A stretch of 64,000 nt of DNA from Bradyrhizobium lablabi (GTDB taxonomy: Bacteria > Pseudomonadota > Alphaproteobacteria > Rhizobiales > Xanthobacteraceae). This document shows positions 46,827-58,760 of this stretch, one piece after another. The notes below the pieces were generated by a model that ran no database searches, was not told the origin of the DNA, and saw nothing but the letters and a program-made list of their open reading frames with translations. Location: positions 1 through 64,000 of the forward strand of contig NZ_JAFCLN010000025.1 in NCBI RefSeq assembly GCF_018129385.1, in the 5' to 3' direction. The translations under genes were made by a program, and so were the position numbers. Every line of letters starts with the position of its first letter. Within the stretch, counting starts at the first letter, position 1.

Positions 46827-47033
46827 CATCTCTCTCGTCCTTCCCTCATGCGAGCCGTGGCACACATGAGACGCTTGTTCTGGTCGGGCCCAGGAAGGCC
46901 CGAATCCAGGGCCTGCAAAATCCAGTAATTTTCGGCCCCGTTAAGGGCCGATTCAACATCCACGGAAGCGGTGAGTTCCAGCCAACCGGCTTTTTCGCCA
47001 ACCACTTAGCGGGCGATTCGGCCCGGCTAACGG

Positions 47034-50498
<3,465 letters not shown>

Positions 50499-50527
50499 CA
50501 AGTCTCACGGATGCGGGATTTAGGCAC

Positions 50528-50557
50528 AAAAAAAGGGCGCGCTGGCCGCGCGTCCCC
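50528..50557 (-). terminator. Rho-independent terminator between the tRNA-like locus and carB
   Basis: On the minus strand GGGACGCGC and GCGCGCCC form a stem with a single bulge around GGCCA, followed by seven Ts (50534-50528). It would end a transcript coming from the tRNA-Cys-like locus before carB begins. Confidence 0.75.
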
Positions 50558-50689
50558 TTGCCACAGCGTGAGGGAGCCCCTCGCGCGCGGGAGGTCTTTA
50601 GACCAGTTTCCGCACCCGCGAAACCCCCAAAAACGGGCCATCAACGGGCATTTTGGGTGAGCTGGGAGGGATGGTCGGGAGTGGCTGCC

Positions 50690-50788
50690 TCAGTCCGTCT
50701 ACGCTTTCGCTGTGCTCAGCTACGCCGGACACGCTTTGCCCCGCCGGTCCAGCGTGGCTGCGCCACGCGTAGCCCGTCAGCGCGAAGC
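50690..50788. repeat. Palindromic intergenic repeat beside the tRNA-like locus
   Basis: GCGTGGC-TGC-GCCACGC (50752-50768) is a perfect hairpin, embedded in a run of ACGCTT/GCGTGG/CTACGC words seen in both orientations. Such patches recur in Bradyrhizobium intergenic DNA. It directly abuts the CCA end of the tRNA-like gene. Confidence 0.45.
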
Positions 50789-50789
50789 G

Positions 50790-50866
50790 TGGAGGCCCGG
50801 CCTGGATTTGAACCAGGATAAAGAGCGTTGCACCGCTCCCGCGTCGACGCGTTCCGCCACCGGGCC
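50790..50866 (-). tRNA. tRNA-Cys (GCA)-like gene with non-canonical anticodon arm
   Basis: A 77-base minus-strand cloverleaf. The acceptor GGCCCGG pairs perfectly with CCGGGCC; position 73 is U, as required for Cys, and CCA is encoded. The T arm is CCTGG-TTCAAAT-CCAGG. The D arm (GCG/CGC, 11-base loop) lacks the usual GG pair, having CGCGTC instead. The anticodon stem GAGCG/CGCTC is perfect but closes a six-base loop, GTGCAA, one base short; within it T33-GCA-A37 fits Cys. The stem can be extended to seven pairs with two G-U pairs. So it is either a diverged functional tRNA, a special variant, or a pseudogene. It has a terminator downstream. Confidence 0.6.
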
Positions 50867-50931
50867 GATCGGATCATCGCCCAAGTTGTGAAAGCTTGCC
50901 AATGCCTACTTTTGGTTAACCCTAATACCAG

Positions 50932-51630
50932 CTAGGTAAGGGGATGCCGTGCGACAAAAGTCATTCGCCACGGATTGTGCCCAATGTTTTGATGGGCGCG
51001 GGCGGCGGTGAAGCCCGCCTTCTCCAGCTTGGCGACGATTTCCTGTTCGCTGTAGCGTTGCAATCCGATGCGCGTGCGCAATTGCCGGTAGTCGGACAGC
51101 GCGGTCGAGATCAGTCCGACCAGCGCGTCCTTCAGGAATCCGTTTTTCGCAGCAAACCGCAACAGCGCCACCACGTCACGAAACATGCCGACTTCGGGTC
51201 GCAGGATATCGCCGAGCACGAGGCGTCCGGCCGGCTTGAGTATCCGCTTCATCGTAACGAACGCCGCGTCCAGCTCGTCCGGCGTCATGTATTGCGCGAC
51301 CGAATTCATGACGGCGAGATCGATCGATTTTTCCGCCATCTTGCGTACGTCCTCGAGCGAGCGCACCCGGATTTTGGTATTGGGCGCAAAGCGCGCGATC
51401 AGGCGGCCGCGCACGCCGGGCGCCGGTTCGGCGAGATAGAGCTTGCCGCAGGCGTCCGCGACCCTTGCCGCCGACAGCGCCTCGCCGCAGGCATAGTCGA
51501 GCACGACCGCGTCGGGTGAGGCGATGTAGCCGATGATGTCGCGCGCGATCACCGCAAAATGCAGGTCACGGTGCAGCTTGCTGGCATAGATCGTATGCGT
51601 GGAATCGTAATAGTCGATCCATTCGTCCAT
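50932..51630 (-). CDS. Class I SAM-dependent methyltransferase
   Basis: A 232-residue methyltransferase. Motif I appears as AVVLDYACGEALSAARVAD (about 41-59; the glycine loop is ACGEA), the acidic residue after the second strand is in LYLAEPAPG, and motif IV is SIDLAVMNSVAQYM. The fold is Methyltransf_11/25. The opening MDEWIDYYDSTHTIYASKLH and the C-terminal YSEQEIVAKLEKAGFTAARA mark a rhizobial subgroup of unknown substrate. The gene lies between the tRNA-like locus and the divergent dps-like gene (113 bases to the latter). Nothing else in the context points to a pathway. Confidence 0.87.
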   Translation of the reverse strand: MDEWIDYYDSTHTIYASKLHRDLHFAVIARDIIGYIASPDAVVLDYACGEALSAARVADACGKLYLAEPAPGVRGRLIARFAPNTKIRVRSLEDVRKMAEKSIDLAVMNSVAQYMTPDELDAAFVTMKRILKPAGRLVLGDILRPEVGMFRDVVALLRFAAKNGFLKDALVGLISTALSDYRQLRTRIGLQRYSEQEIVAKLEKAGFTAARAHQNIGHNPWRMTFVARHPLT

Positions 51631-51743
51631 CGGCAGGGTGTCCGGCGAATTCAGCGGGTTCCATTGGCAGGAACCGGCACCTATATCAGGCGTTAGGCAG
51701 TGTCCAATGCCGTCTGCCCGGTTTCCTACAGGAAGGTGTCCCC

Positions 51744-52271
51744 GTGAGCAAAGCCAAGCCCGACAAAGTTTCCCCCGATCTCGACACGCCCACCGACCTG
51801 TCGCAGGAGGCGGTCGAAAAGATCTCCGCCGCCGTCAACCCGTTGATTGCCGATGCGTTTGCGCTCTACCTGAAGACCAAGAACTTCCATTGGCACGTCA
51901 GCGGCCGGCATTTCCGCGACTATCATCTGATGCTGGACGAGCAGGGCGAGGCGATTTTCGGCACCATCGACGAACTGGCCGAGCGCGTCCGCAAGATCGG
52001 CGGCACCACGCTGCGCTCGATCGGTCAGGTCTCCAAATTGCAGACCATCAAGGACAACGACGAAGACTATGTCCCGCCGCGCCAGATGCTGCGCGAATTG
52101 ATGGAAGACAACAAGAAGACCGTGGTGAACATGCGCAAGGCGCACGAGGTGGCCGACAAGTACAACGACTCCGCGACCACCAGCATTTTGGAAAACTTCA
52201 TCGACGCCGCCGAGCGCCGCACCTGGTTCCTGTTCGAAGCCAGCCGCCAGGAAGGCGCCAACGAGGCGTAG
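51744..52271 (+). CDS. dps: Dps-family DNA-protecting ferritin
   Basis: A 175-residue Dps/bacterioferritin-like protein. The intersubunit ferroxidase site is seen in KNFHWHVSGRHFRDYHLMLD and EQGEAIFGTIDELAERVRKI: the first His, the Asp and the Glu are kept. The N-terminal extension (SKAKPDKVSPDLDTPTDLSQ) is Lys/Asp-rich and may contact DNA. Dps dodecamers oxidise and store iron with hydrogen peroxide and shield DNA in stationary phase. GTG 51744 follows GGAAGG (51731-51736). It is single and diverges from the methyltransferase gene. I see no clear OxyR or Irr site upstream. Confidence 0.92.
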   Translation: MSKAKPDKVSPDLDTPTDLSQEAVEKISAAVNPLIADAFALYLKTKNFHWHVSGRHFRDYHLMLDEQGEAIFGTIDELAERVRKIGGTTLRSIGQVSKLQTIKDNDEDYVPPRQMLRELMEDNKKTVVNMRKAHEVADKYNDSATTSILENFIDAAERRTWFLFEASRQEGANEA

Positions 52272-52434
52272 GATATGATGGCGCGGGGCGAGGGCGTCTC
52301 CGCGAAATCGGAGTCACTCACTCCACCTTCTTTCACAACGGGAGAAGGTGGAGTGGTCGCTTGTTTCGAGGTGAGCAGCCTCGCCTGTGTCAAAGCATCT
52401 GGTGCGCCGGTTGCGACTCCGGCGCGCCCAGCCC

Positions 52435-53901
52435 TCATTGAGCCGACAGTCCGATCGTCGTCTGCGATTTCACGACCGGCGGGGGATTCCATTTTCCGGT
52501 CAGGGCCTCTGATTTCGGAGCGTAAAGCCGCATCGTTAGATTGAAGGCTCCCTTCGGCGCAGGAAGCCAGTTGGCCTCCTTGTCCTTTCCCGGGCTCTCG
52601 TTCTGGAAGTAGATGTCGAGCGAACCATCGGCGTTGTACTTGAACGGCATCCAACTGGAGACGGCAAACCGGTTCAGCGCGTTGCCCACCTGGAATCCTT
52701 CGGGATCGTACAGCGTGATCGACCAGAAGCCGTTCACGGGCGGCGCGGTACTCCTGTCGAAGGTGATGGTATACTTGTTGGCGCCGTCGAGCGGCTTGCC
52801 GGATTCGTCGCCGAGGTTGAGCGGATAGATGGCATCCTCCGGCAGGTTGGCGCCGAGCCCGACTTGCGCGACGATGGCCCGCTTCAGATAGTAGTTGCCG
52901 TAAACGCCCATCGTGTCCGTATTCATCGACCAGCCGTTGGCGACCCGCGCCAGCGTCGGTACCTTCCACGCCATCAGCTTCTGCGCCTCTTCCGGCGCAG
53001 CTTTCAGCGCCCGCTGCACGGCCGGATCGAGCCTGGCGACGTCGAGACTCTTGCCGGGCTCGATGCCGATCCGCTTCATCTGCGCGATGATCGGCTCGTC
53101 GGTGATGTGCGGCGGATGCAGCTTCAGCAGTTCGGCTGCATAGGCGAAGTAAGCGTCGCCCGACATCGTGTCGACCTGCACCTTCGGCGGCGTCTTCATG
53201 TCGACGCCTGGGTCGATCTTGACCTCGACCGGCTTCGGCGGCTTGCCGTATTCCGAAAGCGGCGTGACCTTGTAGCCGGCCTGGATCTTGTGGACCGCAT
53301 CGTAGTCCGGTGGGCCGTCGGTCTTGGTGCGGCCGATCACCCAGGCATACGGCGTCGGCGCATCGATGCGCTGGGTGTCCTTGGGAAGCTTGAACTCCTC
53401 GGCGAATTTGTCACGCAGATCGGGCCGCCAGCCCGGGGGCGTAATCAGGTAGGTCCCCGCCTTGGTGCCGGTCGTGCGCCAGCCGGGCGAGGCGAACACA
53501 TCCGACCACATGTCGAGCATGGGGAGCAGATAATAGCGTCCGTCGGTATCGGGCGCGGAGATGACGACCGGCTCCTTGCTCATGTCCAGCCATGAGGACG
53601 AATACAGTGTATCGAAGTTGGACCGCACCACGCCCTTGAAGTCGGCCGGCGGATATTCGGGCACGTTGACGAACGTGTTCATCGGGCCCTTGAAGCCGCC
53701 CTTGCTCGGCTCGGCATTGGTGAACTGCTTTCGCGTGATGTCCATCGATAGCAGGGGGTAAAAGTAGACATAGGCGTCCGCCGCGATGGCGCGTGCCTCC
53801 TGCTCGGTGATGGCTGACGATGTGCCTTGCGCCCGCGCCGACGGCGCGACGAATGCTGCAAGACAGAGGCAAAATGTCAGATTCAGGAAACGCCGGAACA
53901 T
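52435..53901 (-). CDS. Exported DUF1254/DUF1214 protein
   Basis: A 488-residue exported protein. A signal peptide (MFRRFLNLTFCLCLAAFVAP, cleaved after ARA) is followed by DUF1254 (about 40-170, with YVYFYPLLSMDITRKQFTNA, and SNFDTLYSSSWLDMSKEPVV) and DUF1214 at the C-terminus (about 370-470, with FDRSTAPPVNGFWSITLYDP). These two domains always occur together in periplasmic proteins of unknown enzymatic function; some are linked to stress or to degradation of xenobiotics. The ATG at 53901 has GGAG in front, and the longer frame upstream lacks a signal. It converges with dps and is preceded by a 413-base gap without genes. Confidence 0.92.
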   Translation of the reverse strand: MFRRFLNLTFCLCLAAFVAPSARAQGTSSAITEQEARAIAADAYVYFYPLLSMDITRKQFTNAEPSKGGFKGPMNTFVNVPEYPPADFKGVVRSNFDTLYSSSWLDMSKEPVVISAPDTDGRYYLLPMLDMWSDVFASPGWRTTGTKAGTYLITPPGWRPDLRDKFAEEFKLPKDTQRIDAPTPYAWVIGRTKTDGPPDYDAVHKIQAGYKVTPLSEYGKPPKPVEVKIDPGVDMKTPPKVQVDTMSGDAYFAYAAELLKLHPPHITDEPIIAQMKRIGIEPGKSLDVARLDPAVQRALKAAPEEAQKLMAWKVPTLARVANGWSMNTDTMGVYGNYYLKRAIVAQVGLGANLPEDAIYPLNLGDESGKPLDGANKYTITFDRSTAPPVNGFWSITLYDPEGFQVGNALNRFAVSSWMPFKYNADGSLDIYFQNESPGKDKEANWLPAPKGAFNLTMRLYAPKSEALTGKWNPPPVVKSQTTIGLSAQ

Positions 53902-54314
53902 GTCGAACACTCCATTCTGACTTCGTTTGTCGTGCCTGAGGTATTCATCCCCTTTGTGAAGTAAGATCGGTTGGCTCTCTCGTTTCGGCCGGACGCTGCG
54001 TGCAAGACAAACAACGTCAGCCGCAAAGACGCCGCTGGCGCCCGCAGGTATCGAGACAGGTTCGCGCTGGTTCAAAGAGCGTATCGTTAATGACGACGTC
54101 GAAGGGCTGCTTCAGCTACCTCCACGAGCATCAGGCTAGCACAGGGTTCCAATGCTGACCATGATCTTGTTTCAGGTCCAAGTTATCGAAAACCCAACGC
54201 GTTGGATGGGACGATCGTCTGCGCGATCTCACCGACTCCTGGCGCGTTTTCCTGCAAGCTGATCGCAGCTTCGTAGCGATCGTCGGGCGCGCGATTTGAT
54301 CGCACGCCTCTCCA
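53902..54314. other. Intergenic region without recognisable features
   Basis: 413 bases between the DUF1254 gene start and the end of the cupin gene. I see no coding region, tRNA or terminator. The GC content drops around 54100-54200, which fits a promoter region for the DUF1254 gene, but no clear -35/-10 pair stands out. Confidence 0.4.
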
Positions 54315-54842
54315 TCAGCGGTGCTTCCACAGCTTCACCAGCGGCCCCTCCGCGCCGAGCACCGGATCGGTCGTGGGTACCGCGACCTTCGGAATCGTCT
54401 TCAGCGCGTTGGCATGATTTTCCGCTGTCGCCCGCTGGAGGTCCATCGGCGGCCCCGGCGGATAGGCGCCGACCACCGAGAAATCCCGGCTTGCAGACAT
54501 GCATTGATGTCCGGTGCCGGCGGGCAGGATCGCAACGTCGCCGGCCGAAATCTCGAGCACCTCGCCCTTGTCGCCGCCAAAGCGCACGCTCGCATGCCCG
54601 CGCGCGATGCCGAGCACTTCGTGCACGGTGGCGTGATAGTGCAGGAAATTGTACACGCCGTTACGCCACATCGCGCCCCAGCCATTGGCGCCGAACAATC
54701 CTTCGATGGTCTTTTCCGGGTGATCGTTGCCGACATCGACCGCGCCCTTGTAGACCAGGAACGGCATCGGATTGTTGGGCACGAGGCCGTCGTCGGGGAA
54801 TATGATGGTGAGGGGTTTTGCGTCGGCGTTAACAACGGACAT
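54315..54842 (-). CDS. Cupin-domain protein (YjlB-like)
   Basis: A 175-residue single-domain cupin. Cupin motif 1 is seen in FLHYHATVHEVLGIARGHAS, with two His and a Glu that bind metal, and motif 2 in GDVAILPAGTGHQCMSASRD, with the last His. The flanking segments (FPDDGLVPNNPMPFLVYKGA, and EKTIEGLFGANGWGAMWRNG) are those of the YjlB group, whose function is unknown. There is no signal peptide. The upstream neighbour on the same strand is the enolase-superfamily gene (66 bases), so the two may form a sugar-acid or related catabolic pair. Confidence 0.9.
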   Translation of the reverse strand: MSVVNADAKPLTIIFPDDGLVPNNPMPFLVYKGAVDVGNDHPEKTIEGLFGANGWGAMWRNGVYNFLHYHATVHEVLGIARGHASVRFGGDKGEVLEISAGDVAILPAGTGHQCMSASRDFSVVGAYPPGPPMDLQRATAENHANALKTIPKVAVPTTDPVLGAEGPLVKLWKHR

Positions 54843-54908
54843 GGCGGTTCTCCTGCATTTGGTGGGAGCTTCCGGACAATCAAGTTGGCATCTGGCAAAC
54901 CGTTCCCG

Positions 54909-56003
54909 CTAGATCCTGAACCGAAACACCTCTTCCTTGAACCTCAGCCCGTGTCCGGGCCGCTCCGGCGCCGTGATCATGCCGCCTGCAATCTCGGGCG
55001 GATCGATCCAGAGATCGTCGAGCAGCCCCATGTTTTCGCACCAGATGCCGTTGGGAATCGAAGCGAGCAGATGCACGTTGAGTTCGGGAAACAGATGCGG
55101 CGCAATGGTCACGCCAAAAGTGTCGGCGAGGGTGGCGATCTTGCGCAAATCCGTCATGCCGCCGCGCATCGGGTCGGGCTGTAGGATCGGCAGGCAGGGA
55201 TTGATGAAGAATGGCCGCAGGTCATAGCGCGTAAAATGGGTCTCGCCGCCGACGATCCTCATGTCGAGGCTTGCCGCGATGCGCTGATAGCCGGCGAAAT
55301 CGTCGGCCGGCACCGGCTCCTCGAGCCAGTAGATATCGTAACGCTCGAACTTGCGTCCCATCTCGATCGCGACATCGGCGCTCCAGCCCATGTTGACGTC
55401 GATCATGATGTCGATGTCGGGCCCGAGCGCCTCGCGCATGCGGCGCACATTGTCGAGGTCTTGCGCTTGTGTATGAACATGGGCGACTTGCATCTTGATC
55501 GCCTTATAGCCCCGTTTCACGTAATGCAGCGCCTTCTCGATCATGCCGTCGCCGCCGGCGCCGCGAAAACAGCCGGAGCCATAGATCGGAATTTTGGAGC
55601 GGTAGTGGCCCCACAGCCGGTGCAGCGGCAGCCCGGCCCGCTTACCCACCGCATCCCACAGCGCAATGTCGAGCGCCGACATCGCCATAACAGCGATGCC
55701 GCCGCGGCCATAGGTCATGGTCGCGGTCCACAGATCGCGCCAGATCGCCTCGATGGCGGTCGCGTCCTTGCCCTTCACGCGCGGAATGATGCACTCGTCG
55801 AGACAGGCGGCGATCGACTTTATGCCGGGCCGGAACAGGAACAGATATCCCATGCCGGTGATGCCGCCTGATGTCTCGACCTCGCAGATGAGAATGTCGC
55901 GCGCAGCTCCGAGCGCCGCGCCCTTCAGCCAGGGATCATCGGCCCACGGCACGCGCAACATCGTCACGCGCACGTCGCGGATGGTCATGTCGGGGCTGGT
56001 CAT
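54909..56003 (-). CDS. Mandelate racemase/muconate lactonizing (enolase superfamily) enzyme
   Basis: A 364-residue enolase-superfamily enzyme that abstracts a proton alpha to a carboxylate. Metal ligands are Asp202 (MIDVNMGW), Glu228 (WLEEPVP) and Glu254 (GGETHF). The general bases are Lys170 in YKAIKMQV (the KxK motif is reduced to K-M-Q) and His303 (IAPHLFPE), as in the mandelate racemase group. A short capping domain (about 1-120) precedes the barrel. Acid-sugar dehydratases such as those for galactarate, gluconate or fuconate are the commonest members, and an assignment would need modelling. It shares a strand with the cupin gene and with carA upstream (92-base gap). Confidence 0.92.
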   Translation of the reverse strand: MTSPDMTIRDVRVTMLRVPWADDPWLKGAALGAARDILICEVETSGGITGMGYLFLFRPGIKSIAACLDECIIPRVKGKDATAIEAIWRDLWTATMTYGRGGIAVMAMSALDIALWDAVGKRAGLPLHRLWGHYRSKIPIYGSGCFRGAGGDGMIEKALHYVKRGYKAIKMQVAHVHTQAQDLDNVRRMREALGPDIDIMIDVNMGWSADVAIEMGRKFERYDIYWLEEPVPADDFAGYQRIAASLDMRIVGGETHFTRYDLRPFFINPCLPILQPDPMRGGMTDLRKIATLADTFGVTIAPHLFPELNVHLLASIPNGIWCENMGLLDDLWIDPPEIAGGMITAPERPGHGLRFKEEVFRFRI

Positions 56004-56095
56004 TGGACGTTTCCCTTTCCCGCCGGATCATGTTGGCCCGATCGCGGCGCAGGGAAATTCAATCACAAATAGGCGGCGCTGATCCAGCGCCGCCG

Positions 56096-57286
56096 TTACG
56101 CCTGCTTCTTCGCCCGCATCAGATCGGAAAAGCGCTTGAAGAGGTAATGCGAGTCGCGCGGGCCCGGGGAGGCTTCCGGGTGATACTGCACGGAAAACAC
56201 CGGCTTGCCGTCGAGCTGAATGCCGCAATTGGAGCCGTCGAACAGCGAGATGTGGGTTTGCGTCGCCCCCGGCGGCAGCGTCGCCTGGTCGACCGCAAAG
56301 CCGTGGTTCATCGAGGTGATCTCGACCTTGCCGGTGGTTTCGTCCTTCACGGGGTGATTGGCGCCGTGGTGGCCCTGATGCATCTTCTTGGTCTTGGCGC
56401 CGACGGCGAGGCCAAGCATCTGGTGGCCGAGGCAGATGCCGAAAGTCGGCGTGCCCGATTCGATCACCTTCTGAATGACCGGCACAGCATATTTGCCGGT
56501 CTCGGCGGGATCGCCGGGGCCGTTCGACAGAAACACGCCGTCCGGTTTCATCGCCAGAATGTCTTCGGCGGATGTCGTCGCCGGCACCACGGTGATCTTG
56601 CAGCCTTCACCGGCCAGCAGCCGCAGAATGTTGCGCTTGATGCCGTAGTCGATCGCGACGACGTTGAACTCCGGCTCGGTCTGGCGGCCAAATCCCTTGT
56701 CCCACGCCCATGGCGTCTCGTCCCAGGTGAAACGCTGGGCGGAGGTCACCATCGGCACGAGGTCCATGCCCTCCAGCCCCGGCCATTCGCGCGCTTCTTC
56801 CTTCAGCCCGTGCAGGTCGAAGTGGCCATCCCTGGAATGCGCGATCACGGCATTGGGCATGCCCTTGCTGCGGATCAGCGCGGTCAGCGCGCGGGTGTCG
56901 ATGCCGGAGAGGCCGATGATGCCGCGCGCGCGCAGCCATTGATCGAGATGGCGCGTCGAGCGGTAACTCGAGGGATCAGTGATGGCGCTGCGCAGGATCA
57001 CGCCGCGTGCGCCCGGCGTTGCCGCCATGTTCACCGTCTCGATATCCTGGTCGTTGGTGCCGACATTGCCGATATGCGGGAAGGTGAAGGTGATGAGCTG
57101 GCCGGCATAGGAGGGATCGGTGAGGATCTCCTCATAGCCGGTCATCGCGGTGTTGAAGCAGACTTCGCCGACGGCGTGGCCTTCCGCGCCGAGGCCAAAA
57201 CCTTCCAGCACGGTGCCGTCGGCAAGCACGAGGAGCGCGGTCGGCTTGTGGTCCGGCCAGGCTGAGGCGTTTTCGGATGTTGTCAT
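56096..57286 (-). CDS. carA: Carbamoyl-phosphate synthase small subunit
   Basis: A 396-residue glutamine-hydrolysing subunit. The N-terminal domain opens with PTALLVLADGTVLEGFGLGA and has the FNTAMTGYEEILTDPSYAGQ block; the C-terminal class I amidotransferase has the nucleophile Cys285 in FGICLGHQML and the partner His-Glu in VQYHPEASPGP. Ammonia from Gln passes through a tunnel to CarB. The length and start fit the family. It is separated from carB by five genes and a tRNA-like locus, though both lie on the same strand, so they cannot be assumed to share a transcript. An alpha/beta hydrolase gene diverges. Confidence 0.97.
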   Translation of the reverse strand: MTTSENASAWPDHKPTALLVLADGTVLEGFGLGAEGHAVGEVCFNTAMTGYEEILTDPSYAGQLITFTFPHIGNVGTNDQDIETVNMAATPGARGVILRSAITDPSSYRSTRHLDQWLRARGIIGLSGIDTRALTALIRSKGMPNAVIAHSRDGHFDLHGLKEEAREWPGLEGMDLVPMVTSAQRFTWDETPWAWDKGFGRQTEPEFNVVAIDYGIKRNILRLLAGEGCKITVVPATTSAEDILAMKPDGVFLSNGPGDPAETGKYAVPVIQKVIESGTPTFGICLGHQMLGLAVGAKTKKMHQGHHGANHPVKDETTGKVEITSMNHGFAVDQATLPPGATQTHISLFDGSNCGIQLDGKPVFSVQYHPEASPGPRDSHYLFKRFSDLMRAKKQA

Positions 57287-57436
57287 GAGCGCTTTACATA
57301 GTCGGGCCAGCTTGCCGCGTCAAAGCCGGAAGCGCCGGATTCACATGCGTTTTCTGCCTATTTGACAGCCGAAAACGCCGTCTTAATCTCGGGTTCCCCA
57401 ATTCTTCTCGCACGCCAGAGCCGAAAGCCGCCGGGC

Positions 57437-58138
57437 ATGGAAAATCCGATGCCGATCCTGCTGATCCCGGGTTTCGTCTGCTCGCCCCGGTATTTTGCGC
57501 CCGTGGTGCCCAGCCTCTGGCGGTTCGGCCCGGTGACAGTGGCCAACCACATCCGCGACGACAATATGGGCGCGATCGCCCGCCGCATCCTGGCCGAAGC
57601 GCCGCCGCGCTTTGCGCTCGCCGGCCATTCCATGGGCGGCTACATCGCCTTCGAGATCATGCGGCAGGCGCCGGAGCGCGTGGCAAAGCTGGCGCTGATG
57701 AACACGCAGGCGCGTGCGGACACGCCTGAAGCGACCACCCGCCGCCGCGGCATGATCGAGCGCGCCAGATGCGGCGAGTACCGCGCCGTGCTGGACGAGC
57801 TGTTCGCCGGCTTCGTTCATCCCTCGCGCCGCGACGATGCCGCGTTGCGCCAGCTCTGTTACGACATGGGCGAGGATGTCGGCGCGGAGAATTTCGTCCG
57901 CCAGCAGACCGCCATGATCGGCCGCATCGATTCGCGCCCCTCGCTCGCCTGGATCAAATGCCCGACGCTGGTGCTGTCGTGCGACACCGACAACACCATC
58001 CCCAATGCGCTGTCGAAGGAGATGGCGGACGGCATTCATGGCGCGAAACTGGTGATCCTCGACAATTGCGGGCATCTGCCGCAGGTGGAACGGCCGGAGG
58101 CGACGGCGGCAGCGCTGGTCGAATGGCTGCGCAGCTAG
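57437..58138 (+). CDS. Alpha/beta hydrolase
   Basis: A 233-residue cytosolic alpha/beta hydrolase. The nucleophile is Ser65 in LAGHSMGGYIAF; the acid is in LSCDTDNTIPN, and the histidine in NCGHLPQVERP. The oxyanion strand LLIPGFVCSP is close to the N-terminus. No lid domain of note is present (the region of residues 95-140 is a short helical cap). I use the ATG at 57437; MPILLIPG four residues in is also a good start, and the frame upstream lacks a ribosome-binding site. Esterase or thioesterase-like activity is likely, but substrate clues are absent. It diverges from carA. Confidence 0.87.
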   Translation: MENPMPILLIPGFVCSPRYFAPVVPSLWRFGPVTVANHIRDDNMGAIARRILAEAPPRFALAGHSMGGYIAFEIMRQAPERVAKLALMNTQARADTPEATTRRRGMIERARCGEYRAVLDELFAGFVHPSRRDDAALRQLCYDMGEDVGAENFVRQQTAMIGRIDSRPSLAWIKCPTLVLSCDTDNTIPNALSKEMADGIHGAKLVILDNCGHLPQVERPEATAAALVEWLRS

Positions 58139-58195
58139 TTGTGTAGTCGCCTCGAACGGCCTAGATCAGGGCCCGGATAGCCGAAAGGACAAGCG

Positions 58196-58651
58196 ATGCT
58201 GCGCGACGACATCAACAACGCGGTCAAGGAAGCGATGAAGGCCAAGGACGAGCGCAAGCTCTCCACCTTGCGCATGGTCAATTCGACCATCAAGAACGCC
58301 GACATTGCCGCGCGCGGGGAGGGCAAGCCGCCGCTCTCGGATGCCGATCTGCTCGGCGTGTTCCAGAAGATGATCAAGCAGCGCCAGGAATCCGTCGAGC
58401 TCTACGACAAGGGCGGTCGCGCCGAACTTGCCGCGCAAGAGCGCGAGGAGATCGCCGTCATCTCCGCCTATTTGCCGAAGCAGATGTCGGATGATGATGT
58501 GAAGGCCGCGATCTCTGCTGCCATCGCCGAGACCGGGGCCGCCGGCATAAAGGACATGGGCAAGGTGATCGGCGTGCTGCGGGCGAAATACGCCGGCCAG
58601 ATGGATTTCGGCAAGGCCAGCGGCATGGTGAAGGCGGCGCTGACCGGCTAG
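58196..58651 (+). CDS. GatB/YqeY domain protein
   Basis: A 151-residue YqeY-family protein, a stand-alone relative of the tail domain of GatB, the tRNA-dependent amidotransferase subunit. Signatures are LRDDINNAVKEAMKAKDERK, the STLRMVNSTIKNADIAARGE helix, and the C-terminal GAAGIKDMGKVIGVLRAKYA. The GatB tail recognises the tRNA elbow; the role of free YqeY is not established, though a tRNA-binding one is often assumed. The gene has AAAGGACAAG before its ATG. It follows the hydrolase gene by 57 bases and in many alphaproteobacteria lies next to carA, as it nearly does here. Confidence 0.93.
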   Translation: MLRDDINNAVKEAMKAKDERKLSTLRMVNSTIKNADIAARGEGKPPLSDADLLGVFQKMIKQRQESVELYDKGGRAELAAQEREEIAVISAYLPKQMSDDDVKAAISAAIAETGAAGIKDMGKVIGVLRAKYAGQMDFGKASGMVKAALTG

Positions 58652-58760
58652 CCGCCTCAAGCGTTGCCTCGCGGCGCGCCTCGCCGCGGGAACCTTCCTG
58701 CCCGCCAAACATCTAACTTGTTGCGCACGACGCAGCAGGAAGAGCGTAGCGGAGGAAGAG

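Noticed and set aside
46933..46950. CGGCCC/GGGCCG hairpin after carB as a terminator
   Set aside because: No T-tract follows on the minus strand, so it is not supported as an intrinsic terminator.
50790..50866. Reading the tRNA-like gene as tRNA-Leu (CAA)
   Set aside because: The CAA triplet would follow G instead of the needed U33, and there is no long variable arm; U73 and GCA fit Cys.
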